Below are positions 51,399-60,419 of a stretch of DNA of 64,000 bases, one piece after another (the first letter of the stretch is position 1; every line of letters begins with the position of its first letter). The position numbers were made by a program, and so were the translations under genes. Below the pieces are notes generated by a model, which worked only from the letters and a program-made list of their open reading frames with translations, ran no database searches and was not told the origin of the DNA. Source of the stretch: Duganella sp. CF517 (lineage in GTDB: Bacteria; Pseudomonadota; Gammaproteobacteria; Burkholderiales; Burkholderiaceae_D). The DNA lies in assembly GCF_900110275.1 (NCBI RefSeq), contig NZ_FODC01000002.1:930001-994000 (forward strand), in the 5' to 3' direction.

Positions 51399-53350
51399 AC
51401 AAGACCATCGCCACGCGCTTCCACGCGATCGCCGCCAGCCTGCTGCTGTGCGCCTGCGCCGGCAACCAGACTTTCAAGGAAGGCAACGCGCTGCTGGATG
51501 CCGGCCAGATCGACCAGGGACTGGCCAAGCTGGAACAGGCGGCGCAGGAAGATCCGCACAACGCCGAGTACCGCATCGTGCTGTTGAACCGCAGGCTCAA
51601 ACTGGTCAACGCGATGAACAGCCGCGCCGACGCGCTGCGCCTCAAGGGACAGGGCGCGGACGCGGCCAAGCTGTATGAACGGGCGCTGACGATCGATCCC
51701 GCCAACCAGGTCGCGCGCCAGGGACTGTCCGCGCTGACGCAGGATAGTCGCCACCAGCAGGTGATGGCGGACGCCGAAGCGCTTTACCAGCGTGGCGGCG
51801 AAGCGGAACTGGCCCAGGCGCAGGAACTGCTGCGCCCCTTGCTCGCCGAGCGTCCCGGCCAGCGCGACCTGCTGCGGCTCAAAACGCGCCTGAACGACGC
51901 GCAAACGCGCCTGCGGCCGGCCAACGGACGGCTGGCCGCAGCCTACCGCAAACCGGTGACGCTGGAGTTCCGCGACGCCCCGGTGCGGGCGGTGTTCGAT
52001 TTCATCGGCAAGGTGTCTGGCCTGAATTTCGTTTTCGACCGCGAGGTCGATCCCGCGTTGCGCGCGACGATCTCGGTGCGCGACACCAGCATCGAGGAGG
52101 CCATCGGCATGCTGTTGAGCGCCAATCAGCTCGAGCAAAGCGTCACCGGCGACCGTTCCATCACCATCTATCCGAACAATCCGCAAAAGGTGAAGGACTA
52201 CCAGCAGCTGGTGGTGCGCAATTTCCTTCTGGCGAACGCCGACGTCAAAACGGTCGCGTTCTCGCTCAAGACGCTGCTCAAGGCCAGGGACATCGTCACC
52301 GACGAACGTATCGGCAGTATCATCATGCGCGACACCCCGGCCATGATACGCATGGCCGAACGGATCATCTCCATGCAGGACGTGGCCGATCCGGAAGTCA
52401 TGCTGGAGGTGGAAGTGCTGGAGGTGAAACGCACGCGCGGCCAGGAGCTGGGTATCCGCTGGCCCGATTCGGCCGGCTTGACCCTGCTGGGCAGCGGCGA
52501 ATTCGGGGCCTTGAACGTGGGAGATCTGCGGCACATCAACAGCGGCAAGATCGGCCTCGAGCTGGGCTCCGTCAAACTAAACGCCAACAAGACCGACACG
52601 GACAGCAATATCCTCGCCAATCCGCGCATCCGCGTGCGCAACAAGGACAAGGCCAAGGTGCTGATCGGCGACCGCGTGCCGGTGATCACCGTGACCACCA
52701 ACAATGGCGTCAGCGCCGACAGCGTCAACTACGTGGACGTAGGCCTGAAACTCGATGTCGAACCCAATGTGTATCTGGACGACGAGGTGGCGATCAAGAT
52801 CAACCTGGAAGTGAGCAGCGTGGTCAAGGAGATCATCAGCAAGTCCGGCACACAGGCCTACCAGATCGGTACCCGCAGCGCGGCTACCGTACTGCGGCTG
52901 AAGGACGGGGAGACCCAGGTGCTGGCCGGCCTGATCAACGACGAGGACAGAACCACGGCCAACAAGATCCCCGGCATCGGCGATCTGCCGATGATGAGCC
53001 GCCTTTTCGGCAGCCAGAAGGACGACTCGACCCGCAGCGAGATCGTGCTGTCGATCACGCCCCGCATCCTGCGCTCGATACAGCGTCCGGAGCTGCCGGC
53101 GGCGGAATTCTACTCGGGCACGGAATCCGATGTCGGCGGGCGCGGCCAGTCCGGCCTTGCCCTGGCCTCGACCGGTGACATGGCGCAGGGCGCGGCGCAA
53201 GACGGCGTGCCGACGCAACCCACGGTCGACAACCCGGCGACGGGCGGCGGCGGATCCGGCATGACCGGCGCCGATAGCGCCTTGACGCCGCAGGCGGCCA
53301 AGCCGGAGCCCACCGGCCAGGCGCCATACGCGCCGAAGAAAGGACAATGA
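51395..53350 (+). CDS. Lipoprotein secretin with N-terminal TPR region
   Basis: A 651-aa outer membrane secretin. It starts at a TTG that overlaps the previous stop (TTGA), with AGGGG about nine bases upstream. Signal peptide ends at the lipobox L-C-A-C (Cys21 in LLLCACAGNQ). Residues 30-170 are TPR-like (DAGQIDQGLAKLEQAAQEDPHN, GADAAKLYERALTIDPANQ). Then come N-domains (VRAVFDFIGKVSGLNFVFDREV) and the secretin core (ILANPRIRVRNKDKAKVLIGDRVPVIT ... VLRLKDGETQVLAGLINDEDRTTANKIPGIGDLPMMSRLFGSQ). A Gly/Pro-rich tail of about 80 residues follows. GspD and PilQ normally have no TPR part; PilQ-like forms with it occur in the MSHA-type branch. Confidence 0.87.
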   Translation: MNKTIATRFHAIAASLLLCACAGNQTFKEGNALLDAGQIDQGLAKLEQAAQEDPHNAEYRIVLLNRRLKLVNAMNSRADALRLKGQGADAAKLYERALTIDPANQVARQGLSALTQDSRHQQVMADAEALYQRGGEAELAQAQELLRPLLAERPGQRDLLRLKTRLNDAQTRLRPANGRLAAAYRKPVTLEFRDAPVRAVFDFIGKVSGLNFVFDREVDPALRATISVRDTSIEEAIGMLLSANQLEQSVTGDRSITIYPNNPQKVKDYQQLVVRNFLLANADVKTVAFSLKTLLKARDIVTDERIGSIIMRDTPAMIRMAERIISMQDVADPEVMLEVEVLEVKRTRGQELGIRWPDSAGLTLLGSGEFGALNVGDLRHINSGKIGLELGSVKLNANKTDTDSNILANPRIRVRNKDKAKVLIGDRVPVITVTTNNGVSADSVNYVDVGLKLDVEPNVYLDDEVAIKINLEVSSVVKEIISKSGTQAYQIGTRSAATVLRLKDGETQVLAGLINDEDRTTANKIPGIGDLPMMSRLFGSQKDDSTRSEIVLSITPRILRSIQRPELPAAEFYSGTESDVGGRGQSGLALASTGDMAQGAAQDGVPTQPTVDNPATGGGGSGMTGADSALTPQAAKPEPTGQAPYAPKKGQ

Positions 53351-53351
53351 C

Positions 53352-53852
53352 ATGCCTCGCGCAAGCCAGCGCGGTTTCACATTCATCGAACTGATGATCA
53401 CCTTGGCCATCCTCGCCACGCTGGCGATGGTGGCCGCGCCGATGGCGCAGGTGGCGGTGCAGCGCGAGCACGAACGCCAGCTGCGCACCGCGCTGATCGA
53501 GATCCGCGAAGCCATCGACGCCTACAAGCGGGCCGCCGACAATGGCCGCATCAAACTGGCGATCGGCGACTCCGGCTATCCGAAGAAGCTGGAAGACCTG
53601 GTCAACGGCGTGCCGGACCTGCGCAGCCCGCGCAAACAGAATATGTACTTCCTGCGCCGCCTGCCGCGCGATCCCTTCGCGCCGCCCGAGGGCAACGGCC
53701 ACGGTTTCGCCGGCGGCGGCGCTGGCGGCGGCTGGGCGCTGCGTTCCTACGCGTCGCCGCCGGACAACCCGACCGAAGGCGAGGACGTTTTCGACATCAG
53801 TTCCCGCTCCACGAAAACGGGATTGAACGGCATTCCGCTCCGTCTATGGTGA
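53352..53852 (+). CDS. Type II secretion pseudopilin, GspG-like (1)
   Basis: A 166-aa prepilin-like protein. The prepilin peptidase site is QRG/FTFIEL with Glu at position 5 of the mature chain, followed by the hydrophobic helix MITLAILATLAMVAAPMAQVAV and the GspG-type globular part (EIREAIDAYKRAADNGRIK, GYPKKLEDLVNGVPD, FLRRLPRDPF). The stretch FAGGGAGGGWALRSYASPPD is the C-terminal loop expected for the major pseudopilin. It lies two bases after the secretin stop. Confidence 0.87.
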   Translation: MPRASQRGFTFIELMITLAILATLAMVAAPMAQVAVQREHERQLRTALIEIREAIDAYKRAADNGRIKLAIGDSGYPKKLEDLVNGVPDLRSPRKQNMYFLRRLPRDPFAPPEGNGHGFAGGGAGGGWALRSYASPPDNPTEGEDVFDISSRSTKTGLNGIPLRLW

Positions 53853-53856
53853 ACAA

Positions 53857-54234
53857 ATGAACCGTCTAAACAAGGGATTTACGCTGGTCGAACTGCTGGT
53901 GGTGCTGGCGATCATATCGCTGCTGCTGACGATCGCGCTGCCCCGCTATTTCAGCTCGGTCGACAAATCGAGGGAGATCGCGCTGAGGGAGAACCTCCAG
54001 GTCCTACGCAGCGGCATCGACAAATACTACGCCGACAAGGGCGAGTACCCGGCCGCGCTGGCCGATCTGGTGAATCACCACTACTTTCGTAAGATCCCGC
54101 TGGACCCGGTGACCGAATCCGCATCGACCTGGCAGTTGCTGCCGTCCGCCGACGCCGAGAAGCCCGGCGTGGCCGACGTCCGCAGCGGAGCAAAGGGAAA
54201 GACACGCGATGGCACGCCGTATCAACAGCTCTAG
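53857..54234 (+). CDS. Type II secretion pseudopilin, GspG-like (2)
   Basis: A 125-aa prepilin-like protein with cleavage site NKG/FTLVELLVVLAIISLLLTIALPRYFSSV, Glu at +5, then REIALRENLQVLRSGIDKYYADKGEYPAALADLVNHHYFRKIPLDPVTE. It is shorter than copy 1 and probably another pilus subunit. A GGGAT-like site lies shortly upstream; the last 26 bases overlap the next gene. Confidence 0.87.
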   Translation: MNRLNKGFTLVELLVVLAIISLLLTIALPRYFSSVDKSREIALRENLQVLRSGIDKYYADKGEYPAALADLVNHHYFRKIPLDPVTESASTWQLLPSADAEKPGVADVRSGAKGKTRDGTPYQQL

Positions 54235-54730
54235 ACCATGCGCAAAGCGCCGCCAACGCGGCTTTGCCTATCTGTGGACGCTGATGCTGGTGGCGTTCAT
54301 GGGCGTCGGCCTGACCATCGGCGCGGACCTGTACGCAACCGCCGCGCGGCGGGACAAGGAGCGCGAGCTGCTCTTCATTGGCCACGAGTTCCGTCACGCG
54401 CTGGAGCGCTACTACAACGCCGGCGCGGCGGGCCAGAACCAGTATCCGCTGACGATCGAGGATTTGCTCAAGGACCCGCGCTTCGCCCAGCCCAGGCGCC
54501 ACCTGCGCCGGCTGTACACCGACCCGGTCACCGGCAAGGCCGAATGGCATCTGGAGCGGCAGCAGGGCCGCATCGTCGGCATCCGGTCGACGTCGACGCA
54601 ACGGCCGATCAAGCAGGATAACTTCGACGATGACGATGCGGGGTTGGCCCGAAAGTCGCGCTACGCCGACTGGCTCTTCACCTATCCCCACGACCTTTTC
54701 ACGGTATCCCAAGGTGGCGACAAGAAGTAG
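54209..54730 (+). CDS. Atypical pseudopilin-like protein, last gene of the secretion operon
   Basis: A 173-aa protein. The signal reads RRQRG/FAYLWTLMLVAFMGVGLTIGADLYATAARRDKERELL, a prepilin-type leader with Gly before the cut but no Glu at +5 (the mature start is F-A-Y-L-W). That is what GspK-type tip pseudopilins show. The globular part (EFRHALERYYNAGAAGQNQYPLTIEDLLKDPRF) resembles GspG-like sequences of T2SS clusters. It starts inside the preceding gene and is probably the tip or an assembly-related minor subunit. Confidence 0.7.
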   Translation: MARRINSSRPCAKRRQRGFAYLWTLMLVAFMGVGLTIGADLYATAARRDKERELLFIGHEFRHALERYYNAGAAGQNQYPLTIEDLLKDPRFAQPRRHLRRLYTDPVTGKAEWHLERQQGRIVGIRSTSTQRPIKQDNFDDDDAGLARKSRYADWLFTYPHDLFTVSQGGDKK

Positions 54731-54858
54731 TGCATAATTAATAATATTTTGATCTGTGACATAACGCCACGGGCGCGGACGGTCTAGCGTGACTCATCCG
54801 CTTTCGCGGACTCGGCGCCATCAATCGATGCCCGCCGGAACGGATTCGGGAGGATGAG

Positions 54859-57126
54859 ATGAAGCCGCACACGCCCTTACTTATCACACGCATTACCACA
54901 CCCGTCGCCGCATGTATCGCGATGGCCGCCATGGCCACAAGCGCCGGCGCGCAACCGGGTATCCAACTGATGGCGGCGCCGATCGCGCCGCCCTCCCAGC
55001 AGGAGAGCGCCGGCCTGGTATCGAAGTTGACGGCGCTCGAAAGGTCGCGCGGCATCCCGGCCGACTACAGCTTCCGCATCAGCGGGCAGCACCCCGGCGT
55101 CGTCGGCCAAAAGATCACGCGCGCGCAGCACACCTTCAAGGGCCTGCGGGTGTTCGGGTCGGAGTCGGTGGTGGTGACCAACAGCGCCGGCGAAATCGTC
55201 AGCTCCTCGGTCTCGGACCGCAGACCCGGCCTGGTCCCCAGCGCGGCCGCCACGCCGGTGGACATGACGCCGGCGCTGACGTCCGAACAGGCGATCGACG
55301 TCGCCGTGAGGTCGGTATCGCCGCGCGGCGTGCACCGCTGGACGCCGAGCGCCGAACTGCTGCTCTATCCGATCATGAAAACTGTGCGCGTGGCCTCGGC
55401 GGCCGGCAAGCCCGAAGCCGAACTCAATGCACTCGATGTGCAGGAAGTGGTCGAACGCCACGAGCTGGCCTACTACGTGCAGACCCGCATGGCGCAAGAC
55501 GGCAAACCGTACTACTACGACACCGTCGTCAACGCCAAAACCGGCGCCATCATCGCCCAATGGCAGGCGCTGCAAACCGCCATCGGCCAGGGCAAGAGCC
55601 AGTACAACGGCGTGGTGCCGATCAGTACCTCGCAATCGGGCGCCATGTTCCAGATGCTCGACGCGACGCGCGGCACAGGCGGCAAATTCGGCGGCATGGC
55701 CATCACCAACGCCAATCACAGCTCGTCCAACAATCCCAACCCCGGCAGCGTCTACACCAACAGCACCAACGACTGGGGCGACGGCTTGCAATACACCGGT
55801 GGCAGCACCACGGACGCCAACGGCCAGACCGCCGCCGTCAACGCCTTGTGGGGCCTGATGAACACCTACGACACCAACAAGAACGTGCTGGGATGGCAGT
55901 CGCTGGACGGGAACAACACATCGACCTACATCGCCGTCCACGTCGACAAAGACTACGACAACGCCTTCTACGACGACAGTTGCAGGTGCATGTACATCGG
56001 CGACGGTTCCTTTTTCTACAGCCTGGGATCGATCGACGTGATCGGCCACGAGATGTCGCACGGCGTCACCGCGGCCACGGCGGACCTGGTCTACGCCGGC
56101 GAGTCGGGTGGCTTGAACGAATCGAACTCCGACATCGGTGGCGACATGGTGGAGGCCTATGCGCGCGCCGGCGGCACGGGCAACGTCGTGCCGGCGACCG
56201 GCAACGACTGGATGACGGGCAAAGAGATCAGCAAAAGCGGCGAGCCGCTGCGCTGGATGTACAAGCCAAGCAAGGACGGAAGCAGTCCGGACGCCTGGAA
56301 CAGCTCACTGAAGAATCTGGACGTCCACTACTCCAGCGGACCGAATAACCGCATGTTCTACTTCCTGTCGCAGGGCTCGAACGCCGATCCCGCCAGCGAC
56401 TATTACAGCAAATACCTGGTCAAGCAGCCGGCGGCGATGAGCGGCATCGGCAACGATAAGGCTTATCGCATCTGGTTCAAGGCGTTGACCACCAAGTTCA
56501 CGTCGTCGACCAATTACGCGGATGCACGCAACAAGGTACTGGCGTCGGCGCAGGAACTGTATGGCGCCAATTCCAAGGAAGCCATCGCCGTCAAGCGCGC
56601 CTACGCGGCCATCAACGTCGGCGCCGACATCGACGAATCGGGTGGTGACGGTGGCGGGGACGCCACCGAACTTGTGGTCAACGGCGGCTTCGAAGACGGG
56701 ACGAGCGGCTGGCGCGGCACCACCAGCACCATCGGCAGCCTGCCCGGTCAACCCGCGCACGAAGGCACCCGCTTTGCCTGGATGGGCGGCAAGGGCAGGA
56801 AGACCACCCAGACGTTGTCGCAGGCGGTGACGATACCGGCGGAAGCGGCCAGCGCGGAGCTGAGCTTCGCGCTGCATGTCGACAGCGCCGACACCACCGA
56901 CACCGCGCACGACACGCTGACGGTCACCGTGCGCGGCAGCCTGGGACGGGTACTGCGGACCTTGTCCACCTACTCCAACGTCGATGCCGCGGATGGCTAC
57001 AAAATCCGCAGTTTCGATCTCAGCGAGTTCAAGGGCAGGCAGGTCACCTTGCACTTCGCGATGCGCGAAAACGCGTCGCTGAAAACCTCCTTCGTCCTCG
57101 ACAAGGTCAGCCTGCTCGCCAAATAG
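54859..57126 (+). CDS. Secreted M4 (thermolysin-family) metalloprotease, paralogue without Ig domain
   Basis: A 755-aa paralogue of the protease at 43277-45838: same propeptide (YSFRISGQHPGVVGQKITRAQHTFKGLRVFGSESVVV) and catalytic motifs HEMSHGVTAATADLVYAGESGGLNES (H397, E398, H401) and DVHYSSGPNNRMFYFLSQ. It lacks the Ig/PKD domain, so the catalytic domain is followed directly, after a Gly/Asp-rich linker, by the common C-terminal module (LVVNGGFEDGTSGWRGTT...TSFVLDKVSLLAK). It follows the secretion operon by about 130 bases. The two proteases bracket the operon. Confidence 0.92.
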   Translation: MKPHTPLLITRITTPVAACIAMAAMATSAGAQPGIQLMAAPIAPPSQQESAGLVSKLTALERSRGIPADYSFRISGQHPGVVGQKITRAQHTFKGLRVFGSESVVVTNSAGEIVSSSVSDRRPGLVPSAAATPVDMTPALTSEQAIDVAVRSVSPRGVHRWTPSAELLLYPIMKTVRVASAAGKPEAELNALDVQEVVERHELAYYVQTRMAQDGKPYYYDTVVNAKTGAIIAQWQALQTAIGQGKSQYNGVVPISTSQSGAMFQMLDATRGTGGKFGGMAITNANHSSSNNPNPGSVYTNSTNDWGDGLQYTGGSTTDANGQTAAVNALWGLMNTYDTNKNVLGWQSLDGNNTSTYIAVHVDKDYDNAFYDDSCRCMYIGDGSFFYSLGSIDVIGHEMSHGVTAATADLVYAGESGGLNESNSDIGGDMVEAYARAGGTGNVVPATGNDWMTGKEISKSGEPLRWMYKPSKDGSSPDAWNSSLKNLDVHYSSGPNNRMFYFLSQGSNADPASDYYSKYLVKQPAAMSGIGNDKAYRIWFKALTTKFTSSTNYADARNKVLASAQELYGANSKEAIAVKRAYAAINVGADIDESGGDGGGDATELVVNGGFEDGTSGWRGTTSTIGSLPGQPAHEGTRFAWMGGKGRKTTQTLSQAVTIPAEAASAELSFALHVDSADTTDTAHDTLTVTVRGSLGRVLRTLSTYSNVDAADGYKIRSFDLSEFKGRQVTLHFAMRENASLKTSFVLDKVSLLAK

Positions 57127-57138
57127 GAGCCGTCCCGA

Positions 57139-58770
57139 TTACCGCAGCGTGACGAACACCGGGTTCGAATAGAACCACAGGCTGCGGTAGTTACGGTCGT
57201 TGATGTCGTTGAAGCGCTGGGTGTTGTCGGTGGTTCCGGTGCGCTGGTCGGCCAGCGGCTCGCCGCCTTGTGTCAAGCCGGCGACATCGGTGCCGAGATT
57301 GGTGCCGCGCAGGCGATAGTACTGGTTCTTGCTGGCGGTGGTCTCGTAGGTGACGGTGAAGTAGCCATCGGCGTCGACCTTCCAGTCGGCGCTGGTGAAG
57401 CGTTTGACCACCTTGGCGCTGGCGTTGGTGGCCACGCCGTAGGCCGCGCTGCCCTGCGCAGCTTTCGGCCCGACATCGCCGACGATCAGGTCGACGTGGT
57501 CGACCACCGGCTTGACGTTGGCGGCGGTGCCGCTGTCGACCGGCTTCTCGTAGTTGTTCTTCGCCGGGGTCTTGAAGCGGATCGTGACGACCACCTTCTC
57601 GCCGCTGGCGACCTTCAACTCGCCGCCCATCTCCTTGCGGTCGTCCTTGCTGGCCAGGTTGAAGTCCAGCGCGTTGATCAGATCACCGTAAACCGAGAAC
57701 ATTTTGCCCGAGCGCAGACCTTGCAGAAGGTCCTTCACCGCCGGCGCGCCCAGGGCGGCGTTGAACACATAGTTCTTCGCGTACTCGCCCGGGAAGTAGC
57801 CGCTGCTGTTGCCGTTGACGATCTTGAAGTGGGTGTCGGAATCGGTCAGGTTCCAGACGCGGCGTCCCTCGCCCAGCAGCGCGTCCCACACGCCGCCGAC
57901 CTTGGCCACCACGTAATCGACGCCGCCGTAGGCGCGCAGCGGCGCGTTTTCCGGCGTGTAGGCGGCGGTGTAGCCGCCGCGATCGGGCTCCATCTGGTTG
58001 CCGACCATGCCTTCGATGGCGAACATGATGTTCGGCGCGATGTCGTTGAAGCGGCGGAAGTCGTCGACCGTGTAGCTGCCCTTGTTGCGGGACGGATGGT
58101 TGATCACCGCGTAGCTGGTGTCCGGGTAGTTGTCCTTCAACCAGCTGATCGCCTTGAGCGCGTCGTCGGCGGTCTTGTTGTAGCGGGTCTCGCCGTACTT
58201 CGCCTTCCACGCGGCGACGTCGGCGGCGTCGAACATGGCCGGCTCGCGGGTGGTGAACAGGTATTCGAATTCCTTCATACCCTTGGTGCTGGTGGTCAGC
58301 TTGTCGGCGCCCTGGAAGATGCCCACGCCGATATGGTCGTGGGTCGGCATGTCCCATTCGAAGCCGCTGAAAACCAGTTTATCGGCGTAGGTGCCGGCCG
58401 CCTGCAAGGCCTGCAGGCGCGGGATCTCGTAGCGCTCCGCGCCGATCGACATCGGGATCGAGGTATCGAGCTTGGCGCCCTTCTCGTCGCGCGTCGATAC
58501 GCGCAGATGGTTGGACACGGCCATCCAGTCCAGGCCAAAAGTGGTAAATGCCTTGCCCAGCACCTTGTCCAGGGTCTGGCTGACGTCCGCGTCGGCCGAC
58601 TGCGTGGTGTGGGTATGCAGATCGCCGGCGATCCAGCGGCCGCTCGGCAACGGCGGCGCGTTACCGCCGATCGGCTGATCGCCACCGCCGCAGGCGACGG
58701 CCGCCACCAGGATCGCGGCGGCCGTCGGAATCAACAGGAGACGGGTGGAGAAGGCTTTTTTGCGCTGCAT
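57139..58770 (-). CDS. PHP-domain-like lipoprotein, predicted metallohydrolase
   Basis: A 543-aa protein; the start at 58770 gives a signal peptide MQRKKAFSTRLLLIPTAAAI and a lipobox-like AVAC (Cys27). The core resembles the PHP metal-dependent phosphoesterase fold: GRWIAGDLHTHTTQSADADVS (HxH), LDWMAVSNHLR, FSGFEWDMPTHDHIGVGIF, YAVINHPSRNKGSYTVDDFRRF, NLTDSDTHFKIV. Such exported proteins are found in soil bacteria with unknown substrates. The C-terminal 150 residues form a beta-domain (KPVVDHVDLIVGDVGPKAA, GYFTVTYETTASKNQYYRLRG). It ends next to the convergent second M4 protease. The family is annotated only as hypothetical or PHP-like in most genomes. Confidence 0.78.
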   Translation of the reverse strand: MQRKKAFSTRLLLIPTAAAILVAAVACGGGDQPIGGNAPPLPSGRWIAGDLHTHTTQSADADVSQTLDKVLGKAFTTFGLDWMAVSNHLRVSTRDEKGAKLDTSIPMSIGAERYEIPRLQALQAAGTYADKLVFSGFEWDMPTHDHIGVGIFQGADKLTTSTKGMKEFEYLFTTREPAMFDAADVAAWKAKYGETRYNKTADDALKAISWLKDNYPDTSYAVINHPSRNKGSYTVDDFRRFNDIAPNIMFAIEGMVGNQMEPDRGGYTAAYTPENAPLRAYGGVDYVVAKVGGVWDALLGEGRRVWNLTDSDTHFKIVNGNSSGYFPGEYAKNYVFNAALGAPAVKDLLQGLRSGKMFSVYGDLINALDFNLASKDDRKEMGGELKVASGEKVVVTIRFKTPAKNNYEKPVDSGTAANVKPVVDHVDLIVGDVGPKAAQGSAAYGVATNASAKVVKRFTSADWKVDADGYFTVTYETTASKNQYYRLRGTNLGTDVAGLTQGGEPLADQRTGTTDNTQRFNDINDRNYRSLWFYSNPVFVTLR

Positions 58771-58933
58771 GCTATTGTCCTGAAAGTGAATGCGGAGAAG
58801 CCGGCACACTAGCATTTGCGTGTTACGGCACGATGACGGAGCGGCAAGCGCCGGTCGCAAAACTGCTATCATCGTGGACTGCCGCGGCCCGGCTCCGCGC
58901 GCGTTCGAAAACTCAAACAGGGATGTTAGAAAA

Positions 58934-60163
58934 ATGACTATTGGCGGAAAGACCATGGAGCAGGCTTTGTCGACGTTATCCGATATGACCGCGGGCGCGG
59001 TCCCGATCGGCAAGGAAGAGCATCTGCAGCGCGTTCAACGCGCCCAGGTCTTCATGCGCCAGCAGGGCATCGCGGCGATCTATGTCAATGCCGGCGCCAA
59101 TATGACCTACTTCACCGGCACCAAGTGGCATGCCAGCGAGCGCATGGTCGGCGCGATCATCCCCGCCAGTGGCGCGGTCGAATACATCGCCCCGGCGTTC
59201 GAGGAAAGCACGCTGAAGGACTTCATGCTGGTCGACGGCGCGGTCAACTGCTGGCAAGAGCATGAAAGCCCGTACCAGCTGTTCATCGATACGCTCAAGC
59301 GCATGGGTATCGCGCCCGCCGCCGCAGGCGAGGCCGCGCCGCGCGTGGGCATTTGCGAAAGCGCCGCATTCTTCATATACGACGGCATCCGTCCGCTGGC
59401 CGAGGGCTACGCACTGGAAAACGCCAGCAGCGTGACCGCGCATTGCCGCACTCGCAAATCGGCCAACGAAATCGCCCTGATGCAGCGTGCCAAGGACATG
59501 ACGATGGCGGTGCACGTGGCCGCCGCCAGCATTCTGCGCGAAGGCATCACCACGGTCGAAGTGGAGGAATTCATCGACCGCGCGCACCGCAAGGTCGGCG
59601 CCTCGGGTTCGTATTTCGTCATCGTGCTGTTCGGCGAGGCGACCGCGTATCCGCATGGCGTGAGCTATGTGCAGACGCTCAAGCCGGGCGACACGGTGCT
59701 GATCGATACCGGCTGCAAGCTGCACAACTACATCTCCGACATCACCCGCACCTACGTGTACGGCGAAATCAGCGAGCGTCAGCGTTCGGTGTGGAACAGC
59801 GAGAAGGCGGCGCAGCTGGCGGCCTTCAACGCCGCGCAACTGGGCGTGCCGTGCGAGGAAGTGGACCAGGCGGCGCGGCGGTCGCTGGAGGCCGACGGTT
59901 TCGGCCCCGGTTACAAGCTGCCAGGCCTGCCGCACCGCACCGGTCATGGTATCGGCCTGGATATCCACGAGTGGCCGTATCTGGTCGGCGGCAACAAGAC
60001 GCCGCTGGACGTGGGCATGTGCTTCTCGAACGAGCCGATGATCTGCATCCCCGGCGAATTCGGCGTGCGCCACGAGGACCATTTCTACATGACCGAGAAC
60101 GGTCCGAAGTGGTTCACCGAGCCGGCGCACAGCATCGACGATCCTTTCGGCCTGGCGCGTTGA
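58934..60163 (+). CDS. M24-family metallopeptidase, Xaa-Pro aminopeptidase type
   Basis: A 409-aa pita-bread-fold enzyme with the creatinase N-terminal domain. Metal ligands: D in DTVLIDTGCKLHNYISDITRTYVYG, H of GLPHRTGHGIGLDIHEWPYLVGG, E of SNEPMICIPGEFGVRHEDHFYM. These are the full M24B set for Xaa-Pro dipeptidase/aminopeptidase. The start is uncertain: 58934 (MTIGGKTMEQALS) or 58955 (MEQALSTLSDMT), the latter with GGAAAG six bases upstream. It is divergent from the PHP lipoprotein and followed by a small membrane protein after 8 bases. Substrate preference (Pro dipeptides) is inferred. Confidence 0.88.
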   Translation: MTIGGKTMEQALSTLSDMTAGAVPIGKEEHLQRVQRAQVFMRQQGIAAIYVNAGANMTYFTGTKWHASERMVGAIIPASGAVEYIAPAFEESTLKDFMLVDGAVNCWQEHESPYQLFIDTLKRMGIAPAAAGEAAPRVGICESAAFFIYDGIRPLAEGYALENASSVTAHCRTRKSANEIALMQRAKDMTMAVHVAAASILREGITTVEVEEFIDRAHRKVGASGSYFVIVLFGEATAYPHGVSYVQTLKPGDTVLIDTGCKLHNYISDITRTYVYGEISERQRSVWNSEKAAQLAAFNAAQLGVPCEEVDQAARRSLEADGFGPGYKLPGLPHRTGHGIGLDIHEWPYLVGGNKTPLDVGMCFSNEPMICIPGEFGVRHEDHFYMTENGPKWFTEPAHSIDDPFGLAR

Positions 60164-60171
60164 GAGTGGCG

Positions 60172-60402
60172 ATGCAGACTGCGACAATACTCAGCCTGGC
60201 CGCATCGATCACGTGTGTCGGCCTTTTCACGAAACAGAAGAACTGGGTGCTGGCGGCGGCTTTCGCGTTCTCCTCGATCTACACGATCCTGGATAAGGCG
60301 ATCTACATCGCGGCGGTGCCGGCGTTTGTCATCCCCTGGTGCGCGTATATCTTTTTCGCGCTGGTGGGCTACGAGGTTTTCCGCAAGGTCGTCCTCAGCT
60401 GA
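60172..60402 (+). CDS. Small membrane protein, two to three helices
   Basis: A 76-aa protein with hydrophobic segments TATILSLAASITCVGLF, NWVLAAAFAFSSIYTIL and AVPAFVIPWCAYIFFALVGYEVF. The ATG at 60172 has GAGAG upstream, from the last codons of the peptidase gene, so the two are probably translated together. No function is recognised. The frame stays open far upstream, but that part is the shadow of the peptidase gene. Confidence 0.72.
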   Translation: MQTATILSLAASITCVGLFTKQKNWVLAAAFAFSSIYTILDKAIYIAAVPAFVIPWCAYIFFALVGYEVFRKVVLS

Positions 60403-60419
60403 AAAAAGAAACGAGAAAC

